A stretch of DNA of 64,000 bases from Labilithrix luteola (GTDB lineage Bacteria; Myxococcota_A; Polyangia; Polyangiales; Polyangiaceae). The stretch's first letter is position 1, and the number at the start of each line of letters is the position of its first letter. A program made the translations under genes and the position numbers. The DNA is taken from contig NZ_CP012333.1 in NCBI RefSeq assembly GCF_001263205.1, forward strand, positions 8,227,501 to 8,291,500. The letters run 5' to 3'. The notes under the pieces were generated by a model. It was not told the DNA's origin. It saw nothing but the letters and a program-made list of their open reading frames with translations, and did not search any database. Positions 9,150 to 18,285 of this stretch are shown here, piece by piece.

Positions 9150-11699
9150 TTAGCCGTTTCGACGAGGCTTCATCGGTACCGGCACGCTCGTGTCTTCGGG
9201 CCAGGCGTGCCGAGGATACTTGCGCATCAGTTCCTTCCGGATCGTCGGGTAGTGACGATCCCAGAAGCCCGTGAGGTCGGTCGTGACCTGGACGGCGCGC
9301 TTGTTGGGCGCGAGCAGGTGGAGCACGATCGGCACGCGTCCGGCGTGAGGGGTCGTCTTCGTTCCGAAGAAGTCCTGCAGGTACGACTCGAGCCAGGGCG
9401 GCTTGCCGTCGTCGTACTCGACCTTCGCGGCGCGTCCGCTCGCGAGCGTGATGCGATCGGGCGCGAGCTCGTCGATGCGTGCCCAGGAGCCGGTCTCGGC
9501 GCGTAGCGTGCCGAGGAGATCGGCGCCTTCGAGCTCACGAAGCAGCGTCTTGCCGGCGCACATCGCGCGGACGGTGTTGGCGACGTCGTCGTCGCTCGGC
9601 GCGCGGATGGTCGAATCCTGCGAGCTGGCGAAGCGCACGCGCGCGAGCCAACGATCGAGCGCGTCGTCGGGCGCGAGCGAGCGAAAGCCCTTGGCCTTCA
9701 CGCGATCGAAGAGCAGCTGGCAGACGCGCGGGTCGTTCTTGTCGAAGCCCTTCGACTCGGCGATGGCCAGGCCGTCGTAGAGCATCTTCGAGCTTCCCAC
9801 GACCGCGCCTTTGGCCTCGTCGAAGGTCACGTCGGCGACTTCGCGGATGCGATCTTCGAAGAGCTCGATGAGCCACTCGGGCTCGATGCCGCTCGCGACG
9901 CGGACGAGCGTACGACCGCGAACGAGCTCGGCGGACACGGCGACCATCCACGGGGCGTCACGCACGGCGCTCGTCTCGGAGAGCTCGGCGGTGCCGCCTT
10001 CGGCGAGCGCGAGATCGCGAGAGCCCTGCTTCTTGCGCCTCGCCACGCGATCGGGGAAGCCGGCGAGGATCGCGAGGCGAAGCGCGTCGTCGTAGGCCTG
10101 ACCGGTGGGGCGCTCTCCCTTGCCTTCGCCCTTCCGACGAACCACGCGCGAGAGCTGTTTTTCGGCGCGTGACGCGGAGTGTACCGATCCTTGGTCGAGG
10201 CCGATCGCCCGAAGGGCATGACCGGAAAAGCCGCTCGCTTCGGCCTCGCGATAGAGGTCGAGCAGCGCGAGAACGTCGCTCTGTTCGGTGGCCACGTCGA
10301 GGGCGCGGCCCGCGTGCCCCCCGCCGTCGAAGCGCGTCTTCGACGACGAACGTAGGTCGCGTTCCCCGATGAGCGCCGCGAGCACCACGCCGTCTTCGGC
10401 GACGTTGCGCTTCTCGGCCTCGACGAGCATCCGTGCCTGGCGCGGGTGCAGAGGGAAGTCGAGCATGCGCTTGCCGATCGACGTGACCTTGCCGCCCTCG
10501 TCGATCGCGCCGAGACGTCCGAGCAGCGTCTCGGCGGCACGCCACGCATCGGGCTTGGGCGCATCGAGCCAGGCGAGGTCGCTGGCTCCGGCTGCGTGCA
10601 GCTCGAGCATCGTCTGCGAGAGATCGACGCGCTGGATCTCCGGCGAATCGTGCTCGGGCCGTGCCTCGAAGTCGGCCTTGGTGTAGAGGCGGAGAGCCTT
10701 GCCGGCGCGCGTTCGTCCTGCGCGTCCTGCGCGCTGCACGGCCGAGGCCCGGCTCGTCTTCTCGATGGCGAGCGTCGGCAGGCCCGACCACGAAGCGTGA
10801 CGCACGACGCGCACGAGCCCGCTGTCGACGACGGCGACGATGCCTTCGATCGTGACGCTCGACTCGGCGACGTTCGTCGAGAGAATGATCTTGCGGCGTG
10901 ACGACGGGCCGACCGCGCGATCCTGATCGGCCGGCGAGAGATCGCCGTGGAGTGGAAGGAGCGCGAGGTCGTGTTCGCTGGCGAGCTTCTCGCACGACTC
11001 CATCGCGCGACGAATCTCGGCGGCACCGGGCAGGAAGACGAGCACGTGGCCGTCGAGCCCGGTCTGCACGAGCGATCGGACGGCCGAAGAGACCTGGAGC
11101 TCGAGCTTCCGATCGTCCGGCGCGGGGAGATGCTCGATCGTGACGTCGAAGCGCTTGCCCTCCGAACGAAGAACCGGGCAGTCGAGGTACTCGGCCACCG
11201 GCCCGGCATCGAGCGTGGCGGACATCGCCACGAGCCGCAAATCCAGGCGCTTCGTTTGCTGGAGCCGCCGCAGGAGCGCGAGCGCGACGTCGCCCTGCAG
11301 ATGACGCTCGTGGAACTCGTCGAGGAGCACCGTCGAGACGCCGCGGAGCTCCGGATCGGCAAGGAGCCGCCGCGTGAGGATGCCCTCGGTGACGAATCGT
11401 ACGCGCGTCTTGTTGCTCGAGACGTCTTCGAAGCGAACGGTGTAGCCGACCGTGTCACCGAGGCGCTCGCCGAGCTCGTCGGCCACGCGCCGAGCGGCAA
11501 GCCGCGCCGCGAGACGACGAGGCTCGAGCACGAGAATTTCGCCCGTCGTGCCCGCGTCGAGCAGCGCTCGAGGTACGCGCGTCGTCTTGCCCGCACCGGG
11601 CGGCGCCTCGAGCACGAGCGACGCGCGCTCCGCCAGCGAGCGGACGACGTCCGGCAAGATCGGATCGATGGGGAGGGCGGTGAGGACGGGAGCGGCCAA
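9150..11699 (-). CDS. hrpB: ATP-dependent helicase HrpB
   Basis: A DEAH/RHA superfamily 2 helicase of about 849 residues, normal for HrpB. Near the N-terminus are Walker A APPGAGKTTRVPRAL, the Walker B variant DEFHER, SATLDAGPVAEYL (motif III), STNVAESSVTIEG (motif V) and QRAGRAGRTRAGKALRLY (motif VI). The HrpB-specific C-terminal region follows and ends in RYPRHAWPEDTSVP. HrpB is a probable RNA helicase of unclear physiological role. There is no ATG near the conserved start; TTG 11699 is the most plausible start because it precedes ALPIDPILPD and leaves room for a promoter facing murB. The frame is open further upstream, but that part is antisense to murB. Confidence 0.9.
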   Translation of the reverse strand: MAAPVLTALPIDPILPDVVRSLAERASLVLEAPPGAGKTTRVPRALLDAGTTGEILVLEPRRLAARLAARRVADELGERLGDTVGYTVRFEDVSSNKTRVRFVTEGILTRRLLADPELRGVSTVLLDEFHERHLQGDVALALLRRLQQTKRLDLRLVAMSATLDAGPVAEYLDCPVLRSEGKRFDVTIEHLPAPDDRKLELQVSSAVRSLVQTGLDGHVLVFLPGAAEIRRAMESCEKLASEHDLALLPLHGDLSPADQDRAVGPSSRRKIILSTNVAESSVTIEGIVAVVDSGLVRVVRHASWSGLPTLAIEKTSRASAVQRAGRAGRTRAGKALRLYTKADFEARPEHDSPEIQRVDLSQTMLELHAAGASDLAWLDAPKPDAWRAAETLLGRLGAIDEGGKVTSIGKRMLDFPLHPRQARMLVEAEKRNVAEDGVVLAALIGERDLRSSSKTRFDGGGHAGRALDVATEQSDVLALLDLYREAEASGFSGHALRAIGLDQGSVHSASRAEKQLSRVVRRKGEGKGERPTGQAYDDALRLAILAGFPDRVARRKKQGSRDLALAEGGTAELSETSAVRDAPWMVAVSAELVRGRTLVRVASGIEPEWLIELFEDRIREVADVTFDEAKGAVVGSSKMLYDGLAIAESKGFDKNDPRVCQLLFDRVKAKGFRSLAPDDALDRWLARVRFASSQDSTIRAPSDDDVANTVRAMCAGKTLLRELEGADLLGTLRAETGSWARIDELAPDRITLASGRAAKVEYDDGKPPWLESYLQDFFGTKTTPHAGRVPIVLHLLAPNKRAVQVTTDLTGFWDRHYPTIRKELMRKYPRHAWPEDTSVPVPMKPRRNG

Positions 11700-11808
11700 A
11701 GGAAAATTCGGGGAAATCGGAGGGCAGGCGGGACGGGCAAGTGCGGACGGCTGGGCTAGGGACGTCGAAACGTTGGCGGCCGGCGCAGGTTCGCGGTTAA
11801 TAGCTCGG

Positions 11809-12873
11809 GTGCGCGTCGTCGAGAACGTTCCGCTTTCGTCTTTCACGACGCTGAAGCTCGGAGGGCCTGCGCGGCGCCTCGTCTTCGCCGAGAGCGAGTC
11901 CGACGTCGTCGAGACCATTCGCGCCGTCGACCAGGCGATGGAGCCTCTGCTCGTTGTCGGTGGCGGCAGCAATCTCGTCGTCGCCGACGAGGGCTGGGGC
12001 GGCGTCGTGCTCCGCATGGCGACGCGCGGCATCGAGCCGGCGGGCTCGAAAGACGGCCGTACGTTCGTGACCGCGGCCGCCGGTGAGGTCTGGGACGAGT
12101 TCGTGGCCTGGGCCGTCGGAAGCGGACTTTCCGGCGTCGAGTGCTTGGCCGGAATTCCCGGGCTCGTGGGGGCCGTGCCGATGCAGAACGTCGGTGCGTA
12201 CGGGCAGGACGTTGGCGAGACGATCGTTCGCGTTCGCGCGTGGGACCGCGATGCACGGCGGGTCGTGGCCTTCGATCGGGAGGCCTGCGGATTCGCCTAC
12301 CGGCACAGCGTGTTTCGCGGGCGCGATCGACACGTGATTCTCGACGTCACGTTCGCGCTCGAACAGACCGACCTGAGCCAGCCGCTACGCTATGCCGAGC
12401 TGACCAAGGCGCTCGGCGTATTGGCCGGCGGCCGCGCACCGCTCGCCCTCGTTCGCGAGACGATCATCGCGCTCCGGCGCAAGAAGGGCATGGTGCTCGA
12501 CCCGGCCGACCACGACACGACGAGCGCCGGGTCGTTCTTCACGAACCCGATCCTCGATGCGTCGTCGCTCGAGGCTCTGCACATGCGTGTTCGACCGCTG
12601 CTCCGCGAGGGCGAGACGATGCCCACGTTCCCGGAAGCCGACGGGCGCGTCAAAGTGAGCGCGGCGTGGCTCATCGAGCGCGCCGGCTTCACCAAGGGTT
12701 TCGGTTCGGGCCCCGTGACCATTTCGCAGAAGCACGCGCTCGCGCTCACCCATCGTGGAGGCGGTTCGACGCGCGACCTGATCGGGCTCGCTCGCACGGT
12801 TCGCGACGGCGTTCGCGAGCGCTTCGGCGTCTCGCTCGAGAACGAGCCGGTGTTCGTCGGCGTCGCTCTTTAG
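11809..12873 (+). CDS. murB: UDP-N-acetylenolpyruvoylglucosamine reductase
   Basis: FAD/NADPH enzyme that makes UDP-MurNAc for peptidoglycan; cytosolic, about 354 residues. The FAD-binding segment is VGGGSNLVVADEGWGG. The family motifs AGIPGLVGAVPMQNVGAYGQ, YRHSVFRGR (the Tyr loop of type I MurB), AGSFFTNP (catalytic Ser region), SAAWLIERAGFTKG and the C-terminal ENEPVF (catalytic Glu) are all present. GTG 11809 is chosen because homology begins at NVPLSSFTTLKLGG. It is divergent from hrpB across about 110 bases and is not within a mur cluster. Confidence 0.95.
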   Translation: MRVVENVPLSSFTTLKLGGPARRLVFAESESDVVETIRAVDQAMEPLLVVGGGSNLVVADEGWGGVVLRMATRGIEPAGSKDGRTFVTAAAGEVWDEFVAWAVGSGLSGVECLAGIPGLVGAVPMQNVGAYGQDVGETIVRVRAWDRDARRVVAFDREACGFAYRHSVFRGRDRHVILDVTFALEQTDLSQPLRYAELTKALGVLAGGRAPLALVRETIIALRRKKGMVLDPADHDTTSAGSFFTNPILDASSLEALHMRVRPLLREGETMPTFPEADGRVKVSAAWLIERAGFTKGFGSGPVTISQKHALALTHRGGGSTRDLIGLARTVRDGVRERFGVSLENEPVFVGVAL

Positions 12874-12882
12874 GTCCTCGAA

Positions 12883-13203
12883 TCAGGGAACGAAGAGCGC
12901 CTGGGCGACGAGGAGCGCCGTCACGACGAAGACGGCGTTCGAGAGAAAACGTGCGACACGCGCAGGCTCGCGCGCGGCGAGAATCCAGGTGCCGAAGCCG
13001 ACCATGCCGCCCACGTAGCCGACGATCAAGATGCGCCAGAAGTAGCCGGCGTGCGGGCTCCAGATGACGAGGGCGGGATCCGCTTCACGGAAGAGGATCG
13101 CTTGAATCACCCGCAGCACGCCATAGAGGCCGGTCGCGGTCAGGCACGCAGCGACGACGGCCAAGGAGAGGCGCAGGCCACGCGACGCGTTCGGCCCGAT
13201 CAC
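12883..13203 (-). CDS. Small three-helix membrane protein in the radical SAM operon
   Basis: About 106 residues with three predicted transmembrane helices: LSLAVVAACLTATGLYGVL, ILIVGYVGGMVGFGTWILA and a C-terminal helix within residues 85-106 (AVFVVTALLVAQALFV). GTG 13203 overlaps the stop of the radical SAM gene (GTGA), so it is probably translationally coupled; ATG 13233 is an alternative that would add ten residues. No family is recognised. As the last gene of the four-gene unit it could take part in transport or membrane placement of the modified peptide, by inference from position alone. Confidence 0.65.
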   Translation of the reverse strand: MIGPNASRGLRLSLAVVAACLTATGLYGVLRVIQAILFREADPALVIWSPHAGYFWRILIVGYVGGMVGFGTWILAAREPARVARFLSNAVFVVTALLVAQALFVP

Positions 13204-14357
13204 GAAGGACCCGTTTTTCGGACGCGAGGGCATTCGCGGTCCGCACCGAACGATCCGTCGAGGTACTCGGTCACGACCTTGCAACCGCCTCGGCACACCG
13301 AACGAATGTTGCATGATGCACATGGTTCGGGTGGCGCGTCGGCGTGACGGCGGAAGGAGGCGAAGCCCGGCTCGTCTCGCCAACCGCCGGCGAGCTTCTC
13401 GATGTGGAGCGACGTGGGGGCGGCGAAGCTGCAGGGTGAAACGTGCCCGTCGACCCGCGTGGCCGCGAGGTTCGAGCCCGCTTCGCAGCCGAAGATGCCC
13501 CAGCGCGCAAGCCGCTCAGGGGTGTCGTAGAGCTCGGGATCGGCCGACAAAAAGGGCACGAGCGCACAGTCGATACGGATGCGTACCCGGTCATCGTGCT
13601 CGGCTGCGAGGGAGCGAAGGACGCTGCCGAGGCTGTCGGATTGCTCGGGCGTGAGCCGCTTCGCGAAGTAGTCGAGCGACCGTGCGCGGCCTTGCGGCTT
13701 GTAACGCAGCAGCTGGACCTCCTTTGCTCCGAGTGCCACTGCGCGACGAACCGTTTCGGACAGGCGACCGAACGTCGAGCGCGTCAGCACCACGTTTACG
13801 CCCACCTCGATGCCCGCCTCGCGAAGACGCTGGATCGCGGACTCCGCCACGTGCGCTCCCTCGAAGCCTCGCACGTCCGCATATGCCTCGTCGGGCCCGT
13901 CGTAGCTGACGTTGACCTGGGCGAACGCACGGAGGTTTTCGATCTTCTTCTTGCCGAGACCGATGCCGCTCGTCGTCACCACCGGCGTGATGCCCCGCGC
14001 GCGGGCGGCGTCCGCGAGGGCGCCGAGATCGTCGCGCAACGTGGGCTCGCCGCCGCCGAACGCGACCGTGAAGACGCCGGCCTTCTGGAGTCCGTCCAGC
14101 GCGCGTTCGATGACCTCGCGTGCTGGTTCGACGCCGTCGGGACGCGCGTCGAGGTAGCAGCCCTCGCAGCCGGCGGCGCATCGCGACGTGACGGCGAGAT
14201 GAACCTCGATGGGGGCGGTGGAGACGGAGGCGGGGCTCGTCCAGACCGAGCCGCCGTCGAGGCCGAGGGCGCGGACGCCTTCGCGGTCGAGGGCGATCAG
14301 CGCGGGCTGGCGTTCGAGTTTGACCCAGGCGCCCCAGGATTCGTAGCGGACGATCAT
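13200..14357 (-). CDS. Radical SAM/SPASM domain protein, putative peptide maturase
   Basis: A 385-residue enzyme. The N-terminal 50 residues precede the radical SAM core. The core has the cluster motif CAAGCEGCY (Cys60, Cys64, Cys67) and the SAM-binding GGGEP at 101-105. The C-terminal SPASM region has seven cysteines in the expected order: Cys291, Cys309, Cys346, Cys349, Cys355, Cys359 and Cys376 (CASCNIRSVCRGGCK), able to hold two auxiliary [4Fe-4S] clusters. SPASM enzymes usually modify ribosomal peptides or enzyme subunits. Its ATG overlaps the stop of the small HGANCSS peptide gene by four bases, which makes that peptide the likely substrate (inference). Confidence 0.9.
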   Translation of the reverse strand: MIVRYESWGAWVKLERQPALIALDREGVRALGLDGGSVWTSPASVSTAPIEVHLAVTSRCAAGCEGCYLDARPDGVEPAREVIERALDGLQKAGVFTVAFGGGEPTLRDDLGALADAARARGITPVVTTSGIGLGKKKIENLRAFAQVNVSYDGPDEAYADVRGFEGAHVAESAIQRLREAGIEVGVNVVLTRSTFGRLSETVRRAVALGAKEVQLLRYKPQGRARSLDYFAKRLTPEQSDSLGSVLRSLAAEHDDRVRIRIDCALVPFLSADPELYDTPERLARWGIFGCEAGSNLAATRVDGHVSPCSFAAPTSLHIEKLAGGWRDEPGFASFRRHADAPPEPCASCNIRSVCRGGCKVVTEYLDGSFGADRECPRVRKTGPS

Positions 14358-14605
14358 CGGCGGGGCTCCGTGTCCGACTCCCCAGCGTCCCCACCCGCAT
14401 CCGCGTCCGCGTTGGGGGATGAGCCGGTGACCTTCACGTCTTCGTCCTTCATTGCGGCGCAGAGGGCGGCGAAGAGGGCTCCGCCGAGGGCGGCGCTCAC
14501 GAAGAGGGTGTCGACGACGCTGCCGACGCTCGAGCAGTTGGCGCCGTGGCCGAGGCGAACGGCTCGCACGTTTTCGGGGCGAACGTCGCGCTTGGCTTCG
14601 GTCAT
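14354..14605 (-). CDS. 83-residue HGANCSS peptide, candidate radical SAM substrate
   Basis: A small protein between the TPR-like membrane protein and the radical SAM enzyme, overlapping each by four bases (ATGA at both ends). Residues 1-17 are charged. HGANCSS is at 20-26, followed by a hydrophobic segment at about 34-52 rich in Ala, Gly, Leu and Phe with a second Cys at 49. The tail from residue 53 is strongly acidic (DEDVK, DADAGGDAGESD). The Cys/Ser/His cluster next to a membrane-like segment is a plausible modification site. It could instead be an unmodified membrane subunit that binds a metal or heme through the motif. I do not recognise the family. Confidence 0.75.
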   Translation of the reverse strand: MTEAKRDVRPENVRAVRLGHGANCSSVGSVVDTLFVSAALGGALFAALCAAMKDEDVKVTGSSPNADADAGGDAGESDTEPRR

Positions 14606-15690
14606 AGACCCATCCCTTCGAGGTAGGCGACGTCGACGGCGCGGACGACGAGGAAGGCGGCGCCCGTCACTGCGACGCCGCAGAGAACGGCTCGTGACAG
14701 GCGTGCAAGGGACGACGAGCCCGGCGTGGACGCGCCCCAGATGCGCGCGATCGCCAGGAGCGGGACGAGGACCAGACCCAAGATCAGGAACGGGCGTGCG
14801 GTGCCTGCCTCGAACCCCGACGCGAGCAGGCCGCCGAGCACTCCGACGTACGCGGCATACCCGATTCCGACCGGCGCGATGCGGGCGAGCGCGCGCAACA
14901 CCTGCTTCGTGCGTCCACGACGCGCGGCCGAGACGAAGGCACGGAGGGCCAGCGCGGCCATCGCCACGAGCGCGGCCGTCGCCACACGGCCCAAGGCCTG
15001 ACGTCGTGCGAGGCGACCCACTTCACGCGCGAGCTTCGGATCGGCGCGGTCACCGGCTCGAGCGAGAACCTCGCGCGCGGCTGCGAAGTCATTCCGCGCA
15101 ATCAAGATGGCGACCAGATCGCGCGAAGCCTTCTGCGTGACGATGCGCGGCGCCGAGGGCTCGTCGAGAATGCGTCGGTAGAGTGCCATGGCCTCGTCGG
15201 GCCGATTGAAGCGACGGCCATAACCCTCCGCGGCGAGCACCCAGGCTTCGACGCGCACTTGGCCGGGAGGAAAGCTCTCTGCCGCCCGGACGAGCGCGTC
15301 GATGGCGTGAGCGTCCGTGGCGAGCGCGGGATCGCGTCGTACGCGCTCGAGCGCGACGAGCGGCACGAATTCGCCTTCTGAATGGCTCCGGAGGAAGGCT
15401 GCGCGGGCCTCGGCGCGCGGCGCGTTCCGGCTGCTCGGGTCGAGCGCGCGGGCTTGGTCGTAAGCGGCGAGGGCCGAGGCAAACGCAAACCGTTCGTCGT
15501 CGCTCCGTGCCCGCTCGTAGAGGGCCTCGGCGTGGGCTTTTGCGTCGGCGCGGGCGTCGGCTGCGTCCCCACGCGCTTCCGCTCGCGCCTCGTGGCACAC
15601 GCTGGCGCCGGTGACAGCGAGGACGAGCACCAGGAACGCGAAGAAGGCGCGCACCGTTGGAAGCTCCCACGCCGTTCGGGCGTTGTCCAT
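14602..15690 (-). CDS. Membrane protein with TPR-like periplasmic domain, first gene of radical SAM operon
   Basis: A 362-residue protein. A signal-anchor helix lies near residues 14-31 (AFFAFLVLVLAVTGASVC). A helical, Ala/Arg/Asp-rich region with TPR-like periodicity follows (ALYERARSDDERFAFASALA, EAWVLAAEGYGRRFNRPDEA). The last 140 residues carry four predicted transmembrane helices. ATG 15690 is chosen because it gives the signal anchor; the longer frame upstream would overlap the opposite gene. Its stop overlaps the peptide start. It may be a scaffold or exporter component for the peptide system, but no known transporter family is recognised. Confidence 0.75.
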   Translation of the reverse strand: MDNARTAWELPTVRAFFAFLVLVLAVTGASVCHEARAEARGDAADARADAKAHAEALYERARSDDERFAFASALAAYDQARALDPSSRNAPRAEARAAFLRSHSEGEFVPLVALERVRRDPALATDAHAIDALVRAAESFPPGQVRVEAWVLAAEGYGRRFNRPDEAMALYRRILDEPSAPRIVTQKASRDLVAILIARNDFAAAREVLARAGDRADPKLAREVGRLARRQALGRVATAALVAMAALALRAFVSAARRGRTKQVLRALARIAPVGIGYAAYVGVLGGLLASGFEAGTARPFLILGLVLVPLLAIARIWGASTPGSSSLARLSRAVLCGVAVTGAAFLVVRAVDVAYLEGMGL

Positions 15691-15790
15691 GGTAAGTCGA
15701 GTCGTCGTGACGGGCTTTGCGTCGAGAAAACAGGGATCTGCGAGGGGCTTGGGCTCGTTCGAGATTGCGCGCTCGTTCGAGAGTGCGGGC

Positions 15791-17599
15791 GTGCTCGTGA
15801 GCCGGGTCGCGTTCGTTCTCGCGGCCGTTCTGGTCCTGGGGGGATGCGCGAAGTCGTGCAAGGACGACCATCCCTACGTTCCGTACAGCGTCAACGACGC
15901 CCCGTCGGGCTCGGCCGCGGCCGCCGAGAAGCCGCCCGAGGAAGACGCGGGGACGAAGTCCGCCGAGCCGTCGCTGGTTGCGGGGGCAAGAACCACGACG
16001 TGGAAGCTCGAAGGACTCGAGCTCGTCGCGCCTGCCGGCAAAGAGTTCGCCCTCGCCATCGTGCGGGACGTCGACGACGACGGGAAGAAAGACGCCCTGG
16101 CCGTCGTACGACGCGCCGCACCTGCGACGGGCGCCGCAGAGCTTCTCTTCTATCGCGGGTCGAGCGCGGGCACGCCGGTCTCGCTCGCGACCTCGCCCGT
16201 GACTCGCATCGAGCCGGGCTGTACGCCCGTCCTTCGCCTCGAGCGCGTCGGTCCGCGGTCCGCGTTCGCGGAGCTCGGCGCTTCGTGTCCGCGCGCGGCT
16301 GCGTCACGTGGCGTGTTCGTTGTTCGGCTCGCGAAGGAGCCGGCCATTACCTTCGACGTGATCGTGCGTGATCCGGCGGGCGCGCCTTCGCTCGCGCTCG
16401 ACGTCGACGGCGCCGATCGCGACAAGGACGGAATCGACGACATCGCGCTTCGCGTCGCCATCGAGGGCGGGGGACCGCCGTTCGAGCCTGGCCCGCGCCT
16501 TTCGGCCAAGGTCGCCTACTTCGATCGACCGGCAGGTCCGAGCCGCGATCCCGACGAGCCGGAGGCGTCGTTCCGAGCGATCGCCGCGCAGGCGGCCGCG
16601 AAGGCCAAGACGAAGGATGCAGCGTCGGTCCCGGTGCTCGTGCAGCAGATGCGGGCGCTCTTCCGCGCCATGTGCCTCGAAGGCGGCGCGCCGCGGCTCG
16701 TGAAGGCGCGCGGCGCAGTGGGAGCGATCTCTTGCGGGAACAGCAAGCCCCTCGAGGATGCGGGCGTCGCCGAGGTTCGCGCCTTCGTCACCCAAGGCGA
16801 CGCGCTGCGCGCCGTGACGGCTGCCGACGTTGCCCAAGCTGCTCCGGCGACCAAAACCGCGGCGAAGACAACGGAGATCACGACCCTCCTCAACCAGGTC
16901 GCGCCCGGTGTCCAGGCCAAGAGCTCGCGCACGCTGGTGGCGAGTATCCCTGTCGTCCGTACGCCCCACCCCGCGTGGGGAGCCGTTGCCTTCGAACACG
17001 GCAACAAGCTCCTCGTGCGCACGGGAACCAAGGTGATTCGCTTCGAGCCCGAATCGGGCGAAGAGTCGGACTCCGAGGTCACACCGTGGCCGTCGCAAGT
17101 GCTCTCGCCCGACGGCAAGAGCCGGTGGCTGGAGGCCTACAACGCGTGCGAAGGCGTGGCCCTCCGCGCGACCTTCGCTCCGACCGGCGGCGAAGGCGAC
17201 ATCAAAGACGTGCTCTTGCCCGTGGCGCCGGCGCTCGGGACGCGCTGCTCGGGCTCTCGAGGCGAAGCCGCTCCGGCCGTCCCGCTCGCATGGAGTGCGC
17301 GCGGTCTGGAGACGCTCGTTGCGGGCCAACCCCTGCTCGTCCGGCCCGAGAGCTCGCAGGCCTCGCTTCTCGCGTCGTTTCTCGACGAGCCTGGCGCGCA
17401 AGGGTCGCCGCGCTCACCTTCCGGCAAGGCCATGGCGCTCGCGACGCGCGACGGGGTCCTCGTTCGCGGGGCGAAGTGGAGCCGCGTGCGCGCGCCCGAC
17501 CTCGAGCCCTACGACGATCTTCGGGCCTGCACCATCTCGGACGATGCCTCGATGATCGCCTGCGAAAAACGCGGCAAAGTGGTCTTCGCCGCGTTCTGA
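15791..17599 (+). CDS. Lipoprotein with FG-GAP/Ca-binding-like repeats
   Basis: About 602 residues. Starting at GTG 15791 gives a lipoprotein signal (SRVAFVLAAVLVLGGC) with lipobox LGGC. An in-frame ATG at 15689 would put 34 extra residues in front of the signal and would overlap the divergent start codon, so it is less likely. Two segments, RDVDDDGKKDALAVV and DGADRDKDGIDDIALRV, have the Asp-rich loops of FG-GAP/VCBS repeats. The rest is beta-rich and may be a propeller. The function is unknown; it is probably exposed on the cell envelope. Confidence 0.7.
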   Translation: MLVSRVAFVLAAVLVLGGCAKSCKDDHPYVPYSVNDAPSGSAAAAEKPPEEDAGTKSAEPSLVAGARTTTWKLEGLELVAPAGKEFALAIVRDVDDDGKKDALAVVRRAAPATGAAELLFYRGSSAGTPVSLATSPVTRIEPGCTPVLRLERVGPRSAFAELGASCPRAAASRGVFVVRLAKEPAITFDVIVRDPAGAPSLALDVDGADRDKDGIDDIALRVAIEGGGPPFEPGPRLSAKVAYFDRPAGPSRDPDEPEASFRAIAAQAAAKAKTKDAASVPVLVQQMRALFRAMCLEGGAPRLVKARGAVGAISCGNSKPLEDAGVAEVRAFVTQGDALRAVTAADVAQAAPATKTAAKTTEITTLLNQVAPGVQAKSSRTLVASIPVVRTPHPAWGAVAFEHGNKLLVRTGTKVIRFEPESGEESDSEVTPWPSQVLSPDGKSRWLEAYNACEGVALRATFAPTGGEGDIKDVLLPVAPALGTRCSGSRGEAAPAVPLAWSARGLETLVAGQPLLVRPESSQASLLASFLDEPGAQGSPRSPSGKAMALATRDGVLVRGAKWSRVRAPDLEPYDDLRACTISDDASMIACEKRGKVVFAAF

Positions 17600-17626
17600 G
17601 CTCGTCGCTTTCGGGCGAACGAACGA

Positions 17627-18271
17627 TTACTTGTGGCGAGGCGCGGTCGTGCAGAGCACGTCGTCGGGATCGCGTGTGCTCTGCAAGCATTGGATACGCG
17701 CGTCGTTGCAGCGGACGACGAGCACGCCATGCGAAACGAGCTGCGCGAACGGAACGCCCGCGCGCTGGACGACCGCGCGGGTGGGCGTCTTGTCGTCGCA
17801 ACCGCCGGCCATGAGGAGATCGATCTGGCGACCGCTCGCGACGACCTCGACGCGATTGAGGCGCGCCTTGTCGGCTCCGTTGTCGATCGACAGCACGATG
17901 GGCTTCAGCTTGTTCGCCAGCTCACCCGCGTAGGTCGGATCGGCATTCGCGTCGTCGGGGTGCGGAGCGCGCATCGCGGCCATGTACGAGATGGCCTTCT
18001 GCTGGACCTCGATGGGCATGCCCGAGCCCACTGTCGTCTGCGGGCGCGGGATAGGGCGCTCCGGCTTGGGAATCGCGCTGGCCGACGCGGCGGCGGCACC
18101 TGCTTCGACGGGGGCCGTCGTCGGGATGGCCGATGCCGTCGGGGCAGGGGACTCTGATGGCGCTGCCGACGCCGATGCGCTGGCCGCTTGGCTGGGGGCC
18201 TCTTGCTTGTTGTCGCACGCCGCGGAGGCGAGCAAGATCAAAGGCAGGGCGGCGCACGCTCTCGAAGCCAT
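17627..18271 (-). CDS. Lipoprotein, unknown function
   Basis: A 214-residue predicted lipoprotein: MASRACAALPLILLASAAC. A low-complexity Ala/Ser/Pro spacer follows, then a globular C-terminal domain of about 130 residues with four Cys (GGCDDKTPT, VVRCNDARIQCL, VLCTT). ATG 18271 is preferred over the upstream ATG at 18319 because the latter puts 16 charged residues in front of the signal. Only 14 bases separate this start from the divergent start at 18286, so the two genes must share a compact promoter region or use promoters inside each other. Confidence 0.7.
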   Translation of the reverse strand: MASRACAALPLILLASAACDNKQEAPSQAASASASAAPSESPAPTASAIPTTAPVEAGAAAASASAIPKPERPIPRPQTTVGSGMPIEVQQKAISYMAAMRAPHPDDANADPTYAGELANKLKPIVLSIDNGADKARLNRVEVVASGRQIDLLMAGGCDDKTPTRAVVQRAGVPFAQLVSHGVLVVRCNDARIQCLQSTRDPDDVLCTTAPRHK

Positions 18272-18285
18272 GACCGCCCAATAGC

